Positions 21,828 to 34,695 of a stretch of DNA of 64,000 nt are shown piece after piece. The stretch is from Nothopassalora personata (Eukaryota > Ascomycota > Dothideomycetes > Mycosphaerellales > Mycosphaerellaceae), in assembly GCA_033816765.1 (NCBI GenBank), contig CM066291.1:5208001-5272000 (forward strand), in the 5' to 3' direction. The notes beneath the pieces are model-generated. The model did not search any database, was not told the origin of the DNA, and saw nothing but the letters and a program-made list of their open reading frames with translations. The position numbers and the translations under genes were made by a program. The stretch's first letter is position 1. Every line of letters begins with the position of its first letter.

Positions 21828-22247
21828 GTCAGTGAACGTCGAGGATTGGTGAAGGTGCGCACACTTCGCATGCTCATCGCTGAGTGCATGGTGGCGTGAA
21901 GTTGAAGTGAAAGTGGCGGGCACAAGCGCGTTGAAGAGGAAAGAGCATCCTGAAAGAAGATTTTGCCATTTTCCGTGAGGGAGTAGGTCTGTTCGAAGCC
22001 ATTAAATTCGACGTGTCATATGCACCGCACCCGTCTGCACTCAGCCGTTGACCCTGCTGAAGCTAGCACTGCTCTCGTTGAAGCAGTATATCTCGTGTAT
22101 CGTCTTCCAAAGGACCTGAAACCTTTTTCCACTTTCGATATCTATACAAAGCCTCTTGATCGTACATACTGTACAAGTCGCCATCTCCCATTTCTCCCCG
22201 TCGTCTTCGTATCCCATGAGCTCCCCGCTCCACATCCACCTTTCACC
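21828..22247. other. Intergenic
   Basis: Between the ends of the hypothetical gene and the AIM19-like gene. Nothing recognisable. The part next to 21827 is presumably the promoter of the minus-strand hypothetical gene. Confidence 0.35.
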
Positions 22248-22702
22248 TCACACATCCTGCTCCTCCCTCGTCCCCCTCCAATAAGCCCACCCACCTGCCA
22301 CCGCATTCACCGCACACAACCCCAAACTCGCACCCCTCACGAGCCCCCTCGCTCCAAACTTCTTGCTCAGGGGATAACTTCTCCGCCGTGCAAGCACGAA
22401 ATACGCCATACTCCACGCAGACATCAGACCCGCGCTATCTTTCTTGAACCCTTGCACGTTCAGGTACGAGGAGAAGAGGAGGATGGGTGGGAAGAGCATT
22501 GGGAGCGTTTGGAAGGGTCGCATGTGTTGGGCGGTGATGAGGGTTGCGAGGAGGACTGGGGGGAGGGGGTTTTCTAGATTGTGTGTCAACACGTGCAGAC
22601 TCGGTGAAGTGATGTGTGAGACTCACCTCCCCATGCTTTTGCGTATTGGAGGACGCTTTGCTTGGTGTCTGTGGCTGTCGGGTCTTTCGCTGGCATTGGC
22701 AT
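22248..22702 (-). CDS. AIM19: AIM19-like small membrane protein, two exons
   Basis: Exon 1 (22702-22627) encodes MPMPAKDPTATDTKQSVLQY and ends AKAWG. The intron (22626-22574) runs from GTGAGT to ATCTAG. Exon 2 (22573-22248) continues ENPLPPVLLATLITAQHMRP, for a total of 133 residues. Hydrophobic segments include LLATLITAQHMRPFQ, LPMLFPPILLFSSYLNVQGF, SAWSMAYFVLA and a last helix GASLGLCAVNAVAGGWAYW. The conserved FPPxLLFSSYLN and FKKDSAG blocks resemble the fungal AIM19 family (altered inheritance of mitochondria 19), a mitochondrial membrane protein of unknown activity. The match is from memory of the family pattern, so the symbol is tentative. It is divergent from the HLJ1-like gene. Confidence 0.65.
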
Positions 22703-23155
22703 CTTGGTGGTTGTCGTGCTCGATTATGGTCTGTAGAGCTTGTTGCTGTGCGCTGATCTCTTCGTAGCTGCAGCTTTGGGGTTTGGGCAACAGGAAAAGA
22801 GCCGAGACTCGATGATACTGTGTAATGTGGTGTCACAGGACAGAGCTGTTTCGCGAAGTGAATGTCCTCGAGCCAGACGTCATGGAAGTCAGGGTCTGTC
22901 AGATGTCGACTTCCAAATGGAGATCTGGCATCAATCAACACCCAACTCTAAATCGCCAAACAGTCGACGACACAACAGACTCTTCTGACATCCTTGGACG
23001 ATACCAATCCTCACAAGACCACGCCCTGCCCCCATACTGCCGCACACCGAAACCGTCAACCAACTCCCCACTAATCGCGCACACCCGGCGCGCCTCCGCC
23101 GCCCGCAAAGGGTCACCGTAAAGATCGACACCCATTGCCGCACATTCCCTCCACA
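22703..23155. promoter_or_regulatory. Shared divergent promoter, AIM19-like / HLJ1-like
   Basis: The 453 bases between two divergent start codons must carry both promoters. The plus-strand side is C/A-rich just before the start at 23156 (CATTCCCTCCACAATG). No specific site recognised. Confidence 0.5.
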
Positions 23156-24205
23156 ATGCCCGACGAAAAGAAAGACCACCACAAACACGACGACGGCTCC
23201 TCCTCCCGCGCCTTCACCGTCGAGCAAAAAGCCGCAGTCCTACGCGTCAAGAAATGCAAACCAACAGATTTCTACGACATCCTGGGCCTCGAATCCGTAC
23301 GAACAACATGCAGCGATGGCGAAATCAAGAAAGCATACCGGAAACTCTCCCTCCTCACACATCCGGACAAGAACGGCTACCCCGGCGCAGACGAGGCTTT
23401 CAAACTTGTGTCAAGAGCATTTCAGGTGCTGAGTGATAGCGATAAGAAGCAGAAGTATGACAAATTTGGGGGAGATCCGGATAACAGGTTCGCGGGTGCG
23501 AGTGCGAGTGGTGCGAGTCCGTTCTCGGGCTTTGCGCAGCAACGGGGCGGAGGTGGCAGAGGGCCGATGTTTGAGGAGGAGATAAGTCCCGAGGAGCTCT
23601 TTAGGCAGTTCTTTGGTGGGGGTGGTGGAATGGGAGGACCTTTTGGCGGAATGGGTGGTGGAGGGTTCGGAGGGCCGGGGTTTATGTTCAATATGGGCGG
23701 TGGGCCTGGAATCCGCGTGCATCAATTTGGTGGGAACCGACCCAGGAGGAGACCACACAACCACGAGAACCAGCAGCCGCAATCTGCGTTCCAGGCGCTA
23801 CAGGGACTACTACCGCTTCTGCTGCTGTTCATCCTACCTCTCCTCTCCTCTCTCTTCTCTGGCTCAACACCTTCTGGTCCCGGCATGCGCTTCGACGGGG
23901 CTGTCAATCCTCACACGCAAAAACACACCACCCGCGGGCTCAAAGTGAACTACTGGGTCAATCCGGTTGAGGTGAAAGATTTCACAGGCAAGCAATGGAA
24001 ACAACTCGATGCAACGGCGGATCGCAAATTCGTCAACCAATTGAGCTCAGAATGCGAGTGGGAACAGAGTCAGCGTCAACGGTTAGCGCAAGAGGCGCAG
24101 GGCTTCTTTTTCACCGATCAGGTGAAGATGGATCAGGCGAGGAGGATGAAGATGCCGAGTTGTCAGAAATTGCAGGAGTATGGGTTGAGGTTACCGGGGT
24201 ATTAG
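23156..24205 (+). CDS. HLJ1: ER membrane J-protein (HLJ1/DNAJB12-like)
   Basis: A 349-residue single-exon protein. A J domain spans about residues 36-105 (DFYDILGLES, KKAYRKLSLLTHPDKN with the HPD triad at 69-71, then YDKFGGDPDNRF). A Gly/Phe- and Gly/Met-rich linker follows (about 120-190). One strong transmembrane segment, LLPLLLLFILPLLSSLF, lies at about 220-240. The C-terminal DUF1977-type domain contains LKVNYWVNP, FVNQLSSECEWE and a conserved Cys near the end. This order is that of Hlj1/DNAJB12/14: tail-facing ER J-proteins that stimulate cytosolic Hsp70 in ER-associated degradation (family knowledge). It is the last gene before the repeat block, and its codons show no RIP-like change. 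Confidence 0.9.
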   Translation: MPDEKKDHHKHDDGSSSRAFTVEQKAAVLRVKKCKPTDFYDILGLESVRTTCSDGEIKKAYRKLSLLTHPDKNGYPGADEAFKLVSRAFQVLSDSDKKQKYDKFGGDPDNRFAGASASGASPFSGFAQQRGGGGRGPMFEEEISPEELFRQFFGGGGGMGGPFGGMGGGGFGGPGFMFNMGGGPGIRVHQFGGNRPRRRPHNHENQQPQSAFQALQGLLPLLLLFILPLLSSLFSGSTPSGPGMRFDGAVNPHTQKHTTRGLKVNYWVNPVEVKDFTGKQWKQLDATADRKFVNQLSSECEWEQSQRQRLAQEAQGFFFTDQVKMDQARRMKMPSCQKLQEYGLRLPGY

Positions 24206-24820
24206 CGAATTCTCCCGCTCTGTCGTGTTGTTTTAGCGTTTATGCATGATTCGACATTCTTCTCCGACGAGTTTTGTGGGTATGTTTCTCCTTTTGCCGA
24301 GTCGTGAATCTTGGTGGCATGCGGTGTTGCCCGCTATGCGGATGATCTCGTGAAAATACGAAACCGGCGAGTAGTTACTGCTCAAAGTGCACAAAAGGAT
24401 CAAGTTTCGATGCCTCAAGAGTGAACTTGGCTGTGATTGACGACTGTCGTCCATAGAATCCATACCTGAGCTGAGTTTCAGTGGAAGTGAACAGAAGAGC
24501 GGATTTGAAAGCTCACGATACTGCTGACCCAACACGCGAGCTAGTAACACACTCGTACTGACTTCATAGCAAACTAGCTGGCCATATACAGTCCCAGCAC
24601 CAGCACCAGCCCGAGCTTCGCTATTCAAAATTTCAAAAGACTTCTGCTTGGAGGCATTTCTCAAACCTCTTCTTCCCAATATCCCTCACATTTCTCCTCT
24701 TTCCGTTCACTGCCCTACCTAACGACTCGATGCCCCGCCACCACACCAAGCTCCAACAGCTCTATCACCTCCTCCTCCTCCTCCTCCTCCAACGACACAC
24801 TGCGCCACCCCTACTACTAA
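24206..24820. other. Intergenic at the edge of the repeat block
   Basis: No supportable gene. A minus-strand frame at 24233-24679 has no recognisable features. The sequence keeps normal numbers of CA and TG up to about 24815, so RIP has not spread into it. Confidence 0.45.
24768..24790 (+). repeat. (CCT)7 microsatellite
   Basis: Seven perfect CCT units plus CC, about 30 bases before the composition changes to the RIP-mutated repeat block. Confidence 0.95.
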
Positions 24821-27128
24821 CATAATCTCTATTACTAAGAAAATGCTTAATAGTATTCTACGCCTATAGGCAAAATCTCTCCTATACCCTATAGCGAAGC
24901 CCCCTAAGGCTACGAGCCTTAGTTCGGTAGTCTACTCTTCTGTTAAGCATAATAATAGTATAGTCGGGAATGCGTATAGCGGGGTTTGCTTATAGCGTTC
25001 GTGTAGCCGTGTTTATAGTCGTTTTAAGATTCTATTACGATTATATAAGGTCTTTAGCGACGCTAGACTAAAGTCTAAGGTTGCCTACGTATAGCTAGAC
25101 ATATCGGATTAAAACTTGTATTAGTAAAGCTTCTTCGTTTCGCTACTAGCTCTATAGACGGGCTCTCGCTTTAGGTCTTACGACTTTAGTTAAGTACTTA
25201 CCGTTACGAGATAAGGAGTAGAATACTTACTTAGGTAGAAGGTATATCCGCTAATTACAGTTTTACTAGTCGGTAGGAGGCGCTAAGGCGCTAATAGAGC
25301 TTAAGCAAATAGATTATTTAGAGTAAGAATAAATTTAAGTCTATTAAAAGAGGAGAATACTTCTTAAGCTATCTTTAAAACCTAAGAATACTCCGTTATA
25401 AGTCCGTCCTTCTCGAGCACTACCTATAAAGGCGCCGTAGGTCCTAATTAGACTACTACGTTCTACGGCTATTTCCCTAAAGGGTAGGATATTAGTTAGA
25501 CCGTCCGGTAGTATAGCGCGGAAGCTATCCGAGATAGGACCCTAGGATTAGACAGTAGAAGGAGATAGTAGACCCGTATATATCTTAGCTTCTAACGCTT
25601 TTAAACGTACCCGCCGTTATGCCTAACTTACTAACTTTGTCGTAGTACGTACTACCTTCTTTCTATTTACCTCCTCTTCTATAAGAGGTAGCTTACGCTA
25701 ACCTTTAGGCGGTATATTATAAGAAAGCTTATCCAAAGGGAAAATATTGAAACTAGAGGTCGTTACTAAAGGTTATTAAAATATATATTAAGTTTAGGTA
25801 ACCTAGATCTTACTAAGTTAACTAAAGAATAGGTAACTTAGGATAATCGAGTTATACTCGTAGTAAATAGGAGAGGTAAGGGAGAGTAAAGGTATAAATT
25901 AAGCGAGATATAGAGGTTCTAGTATAGTAGTATTCTAAATAGTAGGATTAAACAATAAGGCTAAGTATACTAAGTATAGTACGTATCCCGTAATATACGC
26001 TTAGTATAGTACACGTAATTAGCGGGCTCTTAAGCCGTTAATCTATAACGCTATCTCCCTTTTAGTATAGTATAACGACGGTAATAGAGTATATTACTAT
26101 AGTAATATATACTACGGGTATAAAGACTCCTATAGAGACGGTATATACCTATATATCTATTTCTACGCTATCTAAGGACACGTATTATATAGAATAGGGT
26201 GTTATAATCTAGTATAATTAGGCTTATAATTAGGCTTAAAGCTTAAGATCTATTTACTACTAAGTAGTTACATAACTAGATTAATTATTCACTTATACCT
26301 ATTCTTTTTAAGTATATATATTCTTAATAGATATATATAATACATAGTCTACATTAAACTAGTCTATTACCTAATTAATATATGTCTAAGTAAGTAAATA
26401 ATTTAACTAAATAATTAGCTTACTACCTAACACCTCTAACGAGTTAGTTATAAGCCCGATAAGCGCTTACTAATTTGCTACGTATATTTAGTTAGACTCT
26501 TTAAGGTCTTACATTGTCCTAAACTAAACTAATAGAATATTATCTTATTCTTATATACTCTAGTATAATTTATTATCCTAGTAGACCTACGTAGAAACTT
26601 CTACTAGAGAGCCTATTTAATTAATCTAATATAGCTAGTACTAACATACCCGGTATACCCGGAGTACTACTAGTAGGTACTATATCCTTAAGAGCTATAA
26701 CTAATAGGATAAATTTAACCGTTACTTAGAGCTCTTTACTAAGTCTCTAGATATATAGAAATATATAGATCCTTATTAACTAACGGTTACTAAACTAACG
26801 AAACTAGTATATCTATCCTTTAAGGAGATATAATTAGTATATAATGTACTAGATGCTACGGCTATAGATAGAGAGCTTATTAAGCTACACTAGTTAGATA
26901 TAGATTGTAGATAGCGGACGTATAATATCTTTACTACTATAAGGTCTAAGGTAGTTACCTACCTAATTAGGATAATAACTAAGCTAGGCTAAGAGCTTAT
27001 ATATAGTAAACCTACACTTAGAGCTATATATTATTAACATATACCTCCCTTAAACTACGATTATGGACCGCCCTATCGCAAAACATACCGTATTTAAAAG
27101 CCCCTATCGAGAGTAATCTAATAATCTA
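24820..27128. repeat. RIP-mutated repeat, unassigned
   Basis: Heavily RIPed sequence left of element 1, with the most AT-rich patch of the window at about 26180-26420. I find no frame with recognisable protein motifs and no terminal repeats. It is probably an older element or fragment into which element 1 inserted: the flank ends with TAAAG, which is duplicated at 34857. Confidence 0.6.
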
Positions 27129-27133
27129 TAAAG

Positions 27134-27294
27134 TGTAAGGGCACCTACTTGGGTAGTACGAAGTTGTTAGACAAGCTATCTAAGAGGTGCGCGAGGCGCG
27201 AGAAGTTGATATACAAGCCGAGGCACGCGGGTCGGCCCGGGCCCGGTCACGTGACTTGCCACGTTCACTCGCTATGCGGCTATAGGCCGTCACA
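27134..27294 (-). repeat. Element 1 3' LTR
   Basis: 161 bp; plus-strand ends TGTAAGGG...CCGTCACA, so TG..CA. It differs from 34696-34856 at nine positions, all transitions in CA/TG context. This copy has kept eight of the nine original bases, so it was less RIPed than its partner. Confidence 0.93.
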
Positions 27295-27859
27295 CTACCC
27301 CCCCTTCAAAACGGTTACTCCTGTATGCCGTATTACCTATCACCTTGCTATAGGCGTGTGCGAACGCTATATTATCCTCCAATTCACTGTTTATCGCGTC
27401 GTCGTCGTCTAGGCCCGCGCTATGCGCTTCTACCGCTCTATCTCGGTCGCTAACTTGGCCTATATAGGATATGTTACGCTGGCTGCAACGGTGAGCGAAC
27501 TCCGCGAGAGAGCTCGTTATATCGGCTGTTGCTTAGGTCACTAAAGAGCTACGGGGCCCTATATCAACTTACGCTAATGGAACCGTCGCAGTTACCGTGC
27601 TAAGGGAAGCTTAATGCCCGTTTCGCGTGTTACTCGCACCTTGCTAGTTATCGGTTACCTTTGTAGGCGCTATGCCTAGCGGGTTATCATCTTCATGCGG
27701 GCCGTTACCTTCTACTAGAAGAGCCGTAGGCACCTGCACGATTAATTCGCGTGGCCCTCCTACGGTTACTAGGTTGGACGTAATTATCGCAGCGCTAAGG
27801 GCGCCCGCGTTATTAGATGGTGCTTCCTCGTTCGTAATCTATCCTAGCGGTAGTATAAA

Positions 27860-29370
27860 GCCGGCTAGTCTAGGGGCCGTAGGGTGGTTGTAATAGAAGT
27901 TAGCGACAGAGGCGGCTACTGTTACAATTATATTCTCTACGGGCTCCTAAGTTAGCTTATTGTTACCTACCTATTTTACACAGTACTTATAGATCGGAAC
28001 TTTTCCTCCGGCTAGAGCACGACCTAGCGGCAGCGATCTGTACGAGTCGACGATCCTCTCTATATGCCATTCTTAGTAGGTCTCGCCTTCGTTATCCTCT
28101 ACCTCAATTAGTGGTGGCGTAGGGACGACTTGTCCTATAACTGGATCGTGGGCTAGCCTTAGATAGTTAGTATAAAATCCGTTATAGAGGTTGCTTAGAG
28201 AGTCTAGTAATGCGACCTTGTAGGTGTCGTGTGGTAGAACTTCCTTAATAGTATATAGTCCTATATACTTGTAATCTAGTTTCTTAGATAGTCTTGTCGT
28301 GTGCTAGTTCTTAGTGCTAATGTGCACTATGTCTCCGACCTTATATGCTAGGGCGATCGTTCTTCGGCGGTTAGCGTACTTAGCTTAGGTGTCTTATGCT
28401 ATCTACATTACATTACGGAGTTAAGCGCGAATCTCATTTATCCTAGCCCCGAATGCTGTAGCTAATTATGCATCGAGACGTTGCTTATGTAGCATTAACT
28501 CGAGAGGGAGCATGACTTTAGTATCTAAGTACCTCGGGTTCTTACCCATTATTGCCATAAATAGAGAGAAGCTAGTAGTTTTAGAAACATGATTATTCGC
28601 TGTAAATTCTACTAATGGTAACTAGTCCGGCCAATTATCCTATACGTAGTTAATGTACGTCCGTAGGTACTTCTCTATGCCCTTATTCGTGATCTCGCTC
28701 TAGCCGTCGGTCTAAGGGTAATACCCTATAGAAAGCTTACGCTTAATGCTTAATAGTTAGCATAATCGTTTCTAGAATGCGGACAGCTACTAAGGTCCTC
28801 TATCGGTTACGATCGACTTAGGCAATCCATAACGGCTAAACACGTACTTAAGGTAAATGAAAGCAATATATTCGGCAGTTATAATTAGTACGGGGATTAG
28901 GTGTCGTTCCTTACTTAGACGGTCGGTAACAGTAAGGATGTTCTTATACTTTTGCCTATCGGTACTATAGTGTCCTTCGGGTAGATCGACTACGAAGTCT
29001 ATCGCAATATCGTCCTATATGTCGAGAGGCACTAGTAGTAGTACTAGTAGTCTATGCTTAGCATCTTAGACTAGATTTATATTCGTGCATGTAGTGCATC
29101 CTCTATAGAACTCGCGGATAAAACGTGTTATGCCTAGCTAGATGTAGTAGCGCTTTAATAGGGTGTTAGTCTTAGTCTTACCTAGATAACCCGCGGCTAG
29201 GGCGTCGTGAAATGCTTTTACGATGCGAGTATACACCGTGTTGTCTTCGTCGTCTTCTACTAGCTCTAGGATATAGAGGCTATAACTACCTTCTCTATTC
29301 TTAACGTAGATTATACTATCTATAGCTATCGCATACTTAGAGTCGATCTTATGCCTATAAAGCATCTTAA
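27860..29370 (-). pseudogene. Element 1 integrase and chromodomain remnant
   Basis: The minus frame near 29140-29365 still reads FHDALAAGYLGKTKTNTLLK, the HHCC zinc-binding region of Ty3/gypsy integrases. Around 28450-28900 the core and following region can be followed with TAG interruptions (for example YGLPKSIVTDRGP-like and VEFTANN-like text). Near 27930-28120 pieces such as YxVK..G and TxEPVEN match a chromodomain in which Trp codons have become TAG. Not functional. Confidence 0.8.
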
Positions 29371-30199
29371 CCTTGTTACTAGCCGCTAGCTATTATAAGG
29401 CTTCCTACGGCTCTTACTAGTCGTATAGGACTCGAATGTCGCGCTACAGGTCGTCGTCTACGACGCTAGTAGCTTCTAATGCCGAAAGCTGTAGAACTCG
29501 ACTTACTAAGAGCTTAGGCATGAACAACTCGGGACCTAAGAGCACACGGTTCTATTGCGTGTGTCGCGGGTCTTCTTCCCCTTCGCCCTTGCGTATTGCG
29601 TCTTATAACCGGCGGGTAAGACTATCGGGCTTGCCTCCTTACACGCCTAGTCGATAGATAATTTTAAAGTGGAACTGTAATAAGAACTCTACCTAGCGTG
29701 CTTAGCGCCTATTTAGTTCCTTAGTAGTTATGAAATACTCGAGGTTCTTATAATCCGAATAGATAAGTACCGGCTTGCCGCTTAGGTCGGCGAGGAAGTT
29801 TTCGCAGTCGCTATCTACGTAGTCGATGTCTCTAGCCGCTAGCTCTAGGCGCTATTCTTCGAAGGCCTTAATAATGGCTAAGAGCTCCTTATTATATATG
29901 TCGTAGTTGCACTCCTACGGCGACATTTTCTTAGATAGGTAGGCTACTAGACGCAGTACTCCGTTATGGCGCTATAATAGAACCGCTATAGTAACGAAGT
30001 CTAATGTATCGGTTTCGAGGATAGTCTCTAGGCCGTGCTAAAACACTACTAACACTTCACCTTCGGCGTCTATAAAGGCCTTCTTTAGTCCTTTAAATGT
30101 AGCTTAGCATTCTAGAGTCTATAACTAAGGCACGTCCTTTTTCGTAAGGCGGGTTAACGGTAGTATTATCTTACTATAGTTCTTAATGAACCGCCGATA

Positions 30200-30970
30200 G
30201 AAGCCTACGAATCTATTAAAAGCTAGTACGTCTATTATATTGCGGGGAGTCTCCTATTCCTACACTGCTCTTACCTTCTCTAGGTATATAGAGATTCTAT
30301 CTTTACCGATAATAAGGCCTAGGTATTTAGTTAACTAGGTGTGGAACTTACACTTCTTAATGTCTAGTTGCAACCCTACGTCTCTACATCTACTAAGTAC
30401 TTTCTTAACGTGGGTAACGTGCTCTTCGAGCGTGTCGCTAAATATAAGGATGTTATCTAGGTATATAGATGCGAAGTCGTCTAGGAACTCTCTTAGGGTA
30501 TCATTTACGTAGGCTTAGAATGTCCCTAGGGCATTGCATAGTCCGAACGGCATAACTAGACATTCGAACTGCCTATAGCGGGTAGTGAACGCTATTATCC
30601 ACTTATAGCCCTTCGCGATGCGGATGCGGTTAAATGCTATAATTACATCTAGCTTCGTAAACTACCTCTTACCTACGATCCGGTTTAAGGTATCTTATAT
30701 TAGTGGAATGGGATACCTCGACTTAATAGTAAGAGCATTAAGGGCTCTATAATCTACGTATACTCTCAATCTACCTCCTAGCTTCTTAATAATAAGGCAT
30801 AGGGATGTAGCGTCGGCGCGACCTTCATTCCTCCGGATCTTACCTTAAGCGATTTGCTTATCTATCTAGTGCTTAATGATTTCGTCTTCTTGCTTAGACA
30901 TACGGTATAGTCGCTTAAAGGGTGGCATAGCGCTAGGCTTTAGTTTAATTTCATAGTCGATGCTAGGCCG
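30200..30970 (-). pseudogene. Element 1 reverse transcriptase remnant
   Basis: The minus strand near 30730-30790 reads [20 protein letters not shown] and near 30540 LVMPFGLCNA, both RT landmarks. The catalytic YxDD box near 30455 reads YLDN: the second Asp has become Asn, a change of G to A in TG context. Several TAG stops interrupt the frame. Confidence 0.82.
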
Positions 30971-32249
30971 ATATAGTAGGAGCTCTTCTAAAGCTTTCTT
31001 TAAGAAGTAGTCGACAAACTTATAGTAGGTTAGCATTAGGTGATCCCTAGGGTTTATCTCCTAGTTGTTAATCTTTATAAACTTATCTACGTCTACTTAG
31101 GCATGCATCTTACATACTTATAGGGTTAGTGTAACGCGTTCTAATAGCGGCACGAACGTAGCGGCGCGTGCGTCTAGCCGTGAGATAGTCTTCTCGTCTA
31201 AAAGCATCTTATAAGTGCCGCTAGTAACCGTCCTTATATTATACGTAGTTATAGCGTATACGGTAAGCGGATCCGTCGATTGTAGAGATTACTCGACATT
31301 CGGATCGTAGATGTACATTAAGTGGACTTACGCTCCCTTTTACTTAGCGAGGCGTACAAAGTATTCTACATTAACTTCCTTAATGTTAGCGGGCTTCGCC
31401 TTAAGACCCTCTACTTATTAAGCTACCGCTTCGGCGGTCGCTACTACTATAGTAGCTTTCGCTTCCTTTTCTTTAAGTCTCTTCGCGGCTCGGCGGGCTT
31501 TACCTAGGCCTCGAGTAGTTATGCGCTTAATAGTGTCTTCGCTATCGGCGGGTAGCGGTAGGCGGGCGTAGTACTAAGTAACATCGCCTTCTTTATCCTC
31601 CTCGACTGTTGCTAGCCTATAGCTAGTAGCGGGCAGTTCTTTATATGTCTAAAGCGTAAGGATAGGGTTCTAATCTTAGTCATTCACTAACTAAACCTAG
31701 GCTAGTCTACTATCTACTAGGTAGTGCTCCTTGCAATAGTCCGAGTCGAGAGTTATTATGCCGGACTCATAGTATAGTCCCGGCTAGTACTTATTATGCT
31801 AGGGGCGTCCTAGCACAATATCGTACTTAAGGTTAGTAAGCTAGCCTATAATGTTCTCGGTGTGGCCGTTAATATCTAGGGAGAACTTAGTCCGGTATTT
31901 AATTAGTTCCTTTACGGTAGACATGTCGGCTAAGCCTAGTGCTAACGGGCTATCCAACTTAGTAAGTAGTAGTTTATTCTTTCGCGCATATACGATGTTA
32001 ACGTATGTAGAGTTTACTCTAATATTAAGAAATGAGAATGCATTCTTTCTATTTGCCTTATAAGGTACTACGAGGTATAAGCCTATAATAGGGTTGTGTT
32101 CTATATGCACTATTCGTAAGGAATGGGATAATATCTTAAGATTACTCTCTAGAGCCTTATCCCTTATTAACATATTCGTATCTAGTCTACTAGTTGTTAC
32201 GCTTAACGAGTAGACTATGCTTTTTTCGACTAGGTAGTCGGGCGCGGTA

Positions 32250-34300
32250 GCATCTAGTAGGCCTAGAGCTTACACTCCTTATCGGTTAGCTTATAACCTA
32301 GCTTACGGCACTTCTTACATAGTCTCTCCTTTATGTAGCGCTTAGTCTCTACGTCGTCTAAGAGTAGGAGGTTCTTAAACTCGGCTAGGTAAGTGTCCTA
32401 TAGGAGGCGGTTAACCTTACGACAGTTGCTCGAGCCGCTGGAGCCTACTACTAGTAGAGAGCCGTTGGACTTGTCGTCTTTCTTAGCGGTAGACTTCTTC
32501 TTACTTAGGTAAAGAGTCTCGGCGACCTTAAAGTCCTCTTCGGCTTTAAATAAGGCGTTAACTACCTCGTTAAGAGTCTTCGGGTTAGCTTACTAGTAGC
32601 GGATAAGGTAGCGGTAGTTTAGCTTACGTATTAGGTTGTCTATAGCGTCCTTACCCGTTATGCGCATTAGGTTAGCGTAACGGCGCTACTTACGATAGAG
32701 CTCGGCGAAGGAGTCCTTAGAGTAGTCCTCTAACTGCTTTAGGGTCGCTATGCTATCGCGGGCACGACCGATAGGATTACGATCACCGTACTACTCGATT
32801 AGAGACTTTATTATCTTATTAACTAATGAGTATAGTTTCTTACTACCGCTTATAATACCGGCGATAGATGGGACCTTCGGGTTAAGTAGTGCCTATACAC
32901 CGCTATCGGTGTAGTCTAATATGAACTTAAGTATAGCGTCCTTATCGCGGAAAGTGGTTACTAACAACTTGGTCTCTAATGCGCTAATCCACTTCTTAAG
33001 AGTAGGTCCCTTCAATTCTCCGTCTTTATTAAGGTCGCCTTAGAACTTATGCTTTAGTCCGTCGACGTTCTTATCGGTTCTCTAGGGACGATCGAGCGTG
33101 TCGACTATATCGAGGATGTTGTTAAAGTCTACCTTAGTAACCTTCTTAGACTTCTTAGACTTACGGCGGCGAGTACGGCGGTCGTCGTTAGAGGACTCGT
33201 CGCTACTACTACTACTATCGCTAGAGTCCGGATTATATCTCGCCTTCCTACTCTTACGCTACTTGCTAGCCCTATCCTTTCTACTAAGCTCTTTACCTAA
33301 CTTATCGGATAAGTCTCTACTACTAGACTGCTTACGACCCTTATCCTTATTCTTGTCCTTAGGAGGCGATAGTTCACGGCCTAAGCGGCGGCGTAAGATA
33401 GATCTTAATAGTAAGGATCGGCGGTCCTTACCTCTCTCTTCTATACGGCTACGCTACTCGGCGGCCTCTAACTCCTTAGTATATACATTACGTAGGGCTT
33501 AGAGATTATACTCGTAATTAGTAATAGCTTCTTTATAGTTGTCTACTTTACGCTAGAGCTTATCGATGCGGGCTTCGCGTTCCTTAACCTAGATTATAGC
33601 TTACTTCGCCTATGTATAGGACTTCTTAGCGTCCGTAGGAACTAGTAATGCCTTAAGTGCGGCTAGCTTAATCTAAGTAGCACTAAGGTCTTAGACAGCT
33701 AAGTCGCGTTCGGTAACTGTAGTGTTACGCTCTATAACGGCTATGTCGCGTTCTAACGACGCCGTATCGCGTACTTAGGTAACTAGGTTAAGGTTGTTAA
33801 TAGTAGTGTCGCGTTCTACTATAATCTTAGCTAGGTCCTTACGGAGGTCGTTTTACTAAGCGTTTAACGTCTTAAGTAGCTTATCTAGATTAGCTGCCTT
33901 GTTCTTTACGTCGTCGAGTTACTTACGCGTAATTCCGAGTTCCGTTTACAACTTATCTCTATAGGCCTAATTCTCGTAATAGCTCTTATATAGCAACTCG
34001 GCGAGGTTAGAGACATTACGGTACTTCTCTTCGCCGCGGCGTAGGATGAAGTAGATAGCGGGAGGTGCGGACACGTCGCTACCGTACAACTTTTCGAAAG
34101 CGGCGATGTCGAGTTAGGTAAGCGACTTAAGCGTTGCCCGATAGGTCTTCGCGACTTATGTCTCTTCAATTCCCGCCTCTTCACCTTTATCTATCGCTAC
34201 GTCGTCGGTGTAGTCTACTACTACTATAGCTTCCTTACCTTCCTCCTCGATAATCTCGTCGTCGTGTAGGAAGTCGCTTAGGTTAAGGTATGCTTATAGT
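32250..34300 (-). pseudogene. Element 1 gag/protease region remnant
   Basis: Lies between the RT and the 5' LTR (34696-34856) on the minus strand. Long charged stretches are visible, and near 33170-33480 Lys/Arg/Glu/Ser-rich text typical of gag. No intact zinc knuckle can be read after RIP. The coiled-coil-like region at 33.5-34.2 kb is rich in Leu, Glu and Arg. Assigned mainly by position. Confidence 0.6.
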
Positions 34301-34695
34301 TCGGTAACTAGTTTACCGAGGTCAATTATCTTTTACTAGAGGCGTTCTTATTCTTACTCTTACGTCGCATTGCGACCTTAAGTCTATATGTTAAGCACCG
34401 ACTCGCGTTAGACTACTAGTCGTAGCGCTAGTAGCGACTACCGGCCGCCGTTACCGCGTACTATTCTATTACCTTAGGTACGATAGGGTGTCGTGTTTTG
34501 TTAACTAGGGACTTGTTAACTTAACTTAAGTACGATAGGTGTCGTGCTTAGTAACTTAACTTAGTACGTTTACTATCGCACTTTTTTACTTAGAGTCGCA
34601 CCTAGCCTATAGACTTAACGCGCTTATCGCGTTACTTAATCTACCCTTCGTAGATCCCTGGTAGCTTATCTACGGAAAAGAATAGTCTAATAAAG

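Noticed and set aside
23411..23782. Minus-strand frames with Pro-rich text
   Set aside because: Antisense of the Gly-rich linker of the HLJ1-like gene.
33098..33502. 134-codon plus-strand open frame rich in Leu, Ser and Arg
   Set aside because: Antisense to the gag region of element 1, low complexity, and produced by RIP-biased composition.
34691..34695. Second TAAAG inside the right LTR of element 1
   Set aside because: Could suggest the LTR is longer, but the polypurine tract, the TG..CA ends and the outer TAAAG pair fit the 161-bp definition; taken as coincidence.
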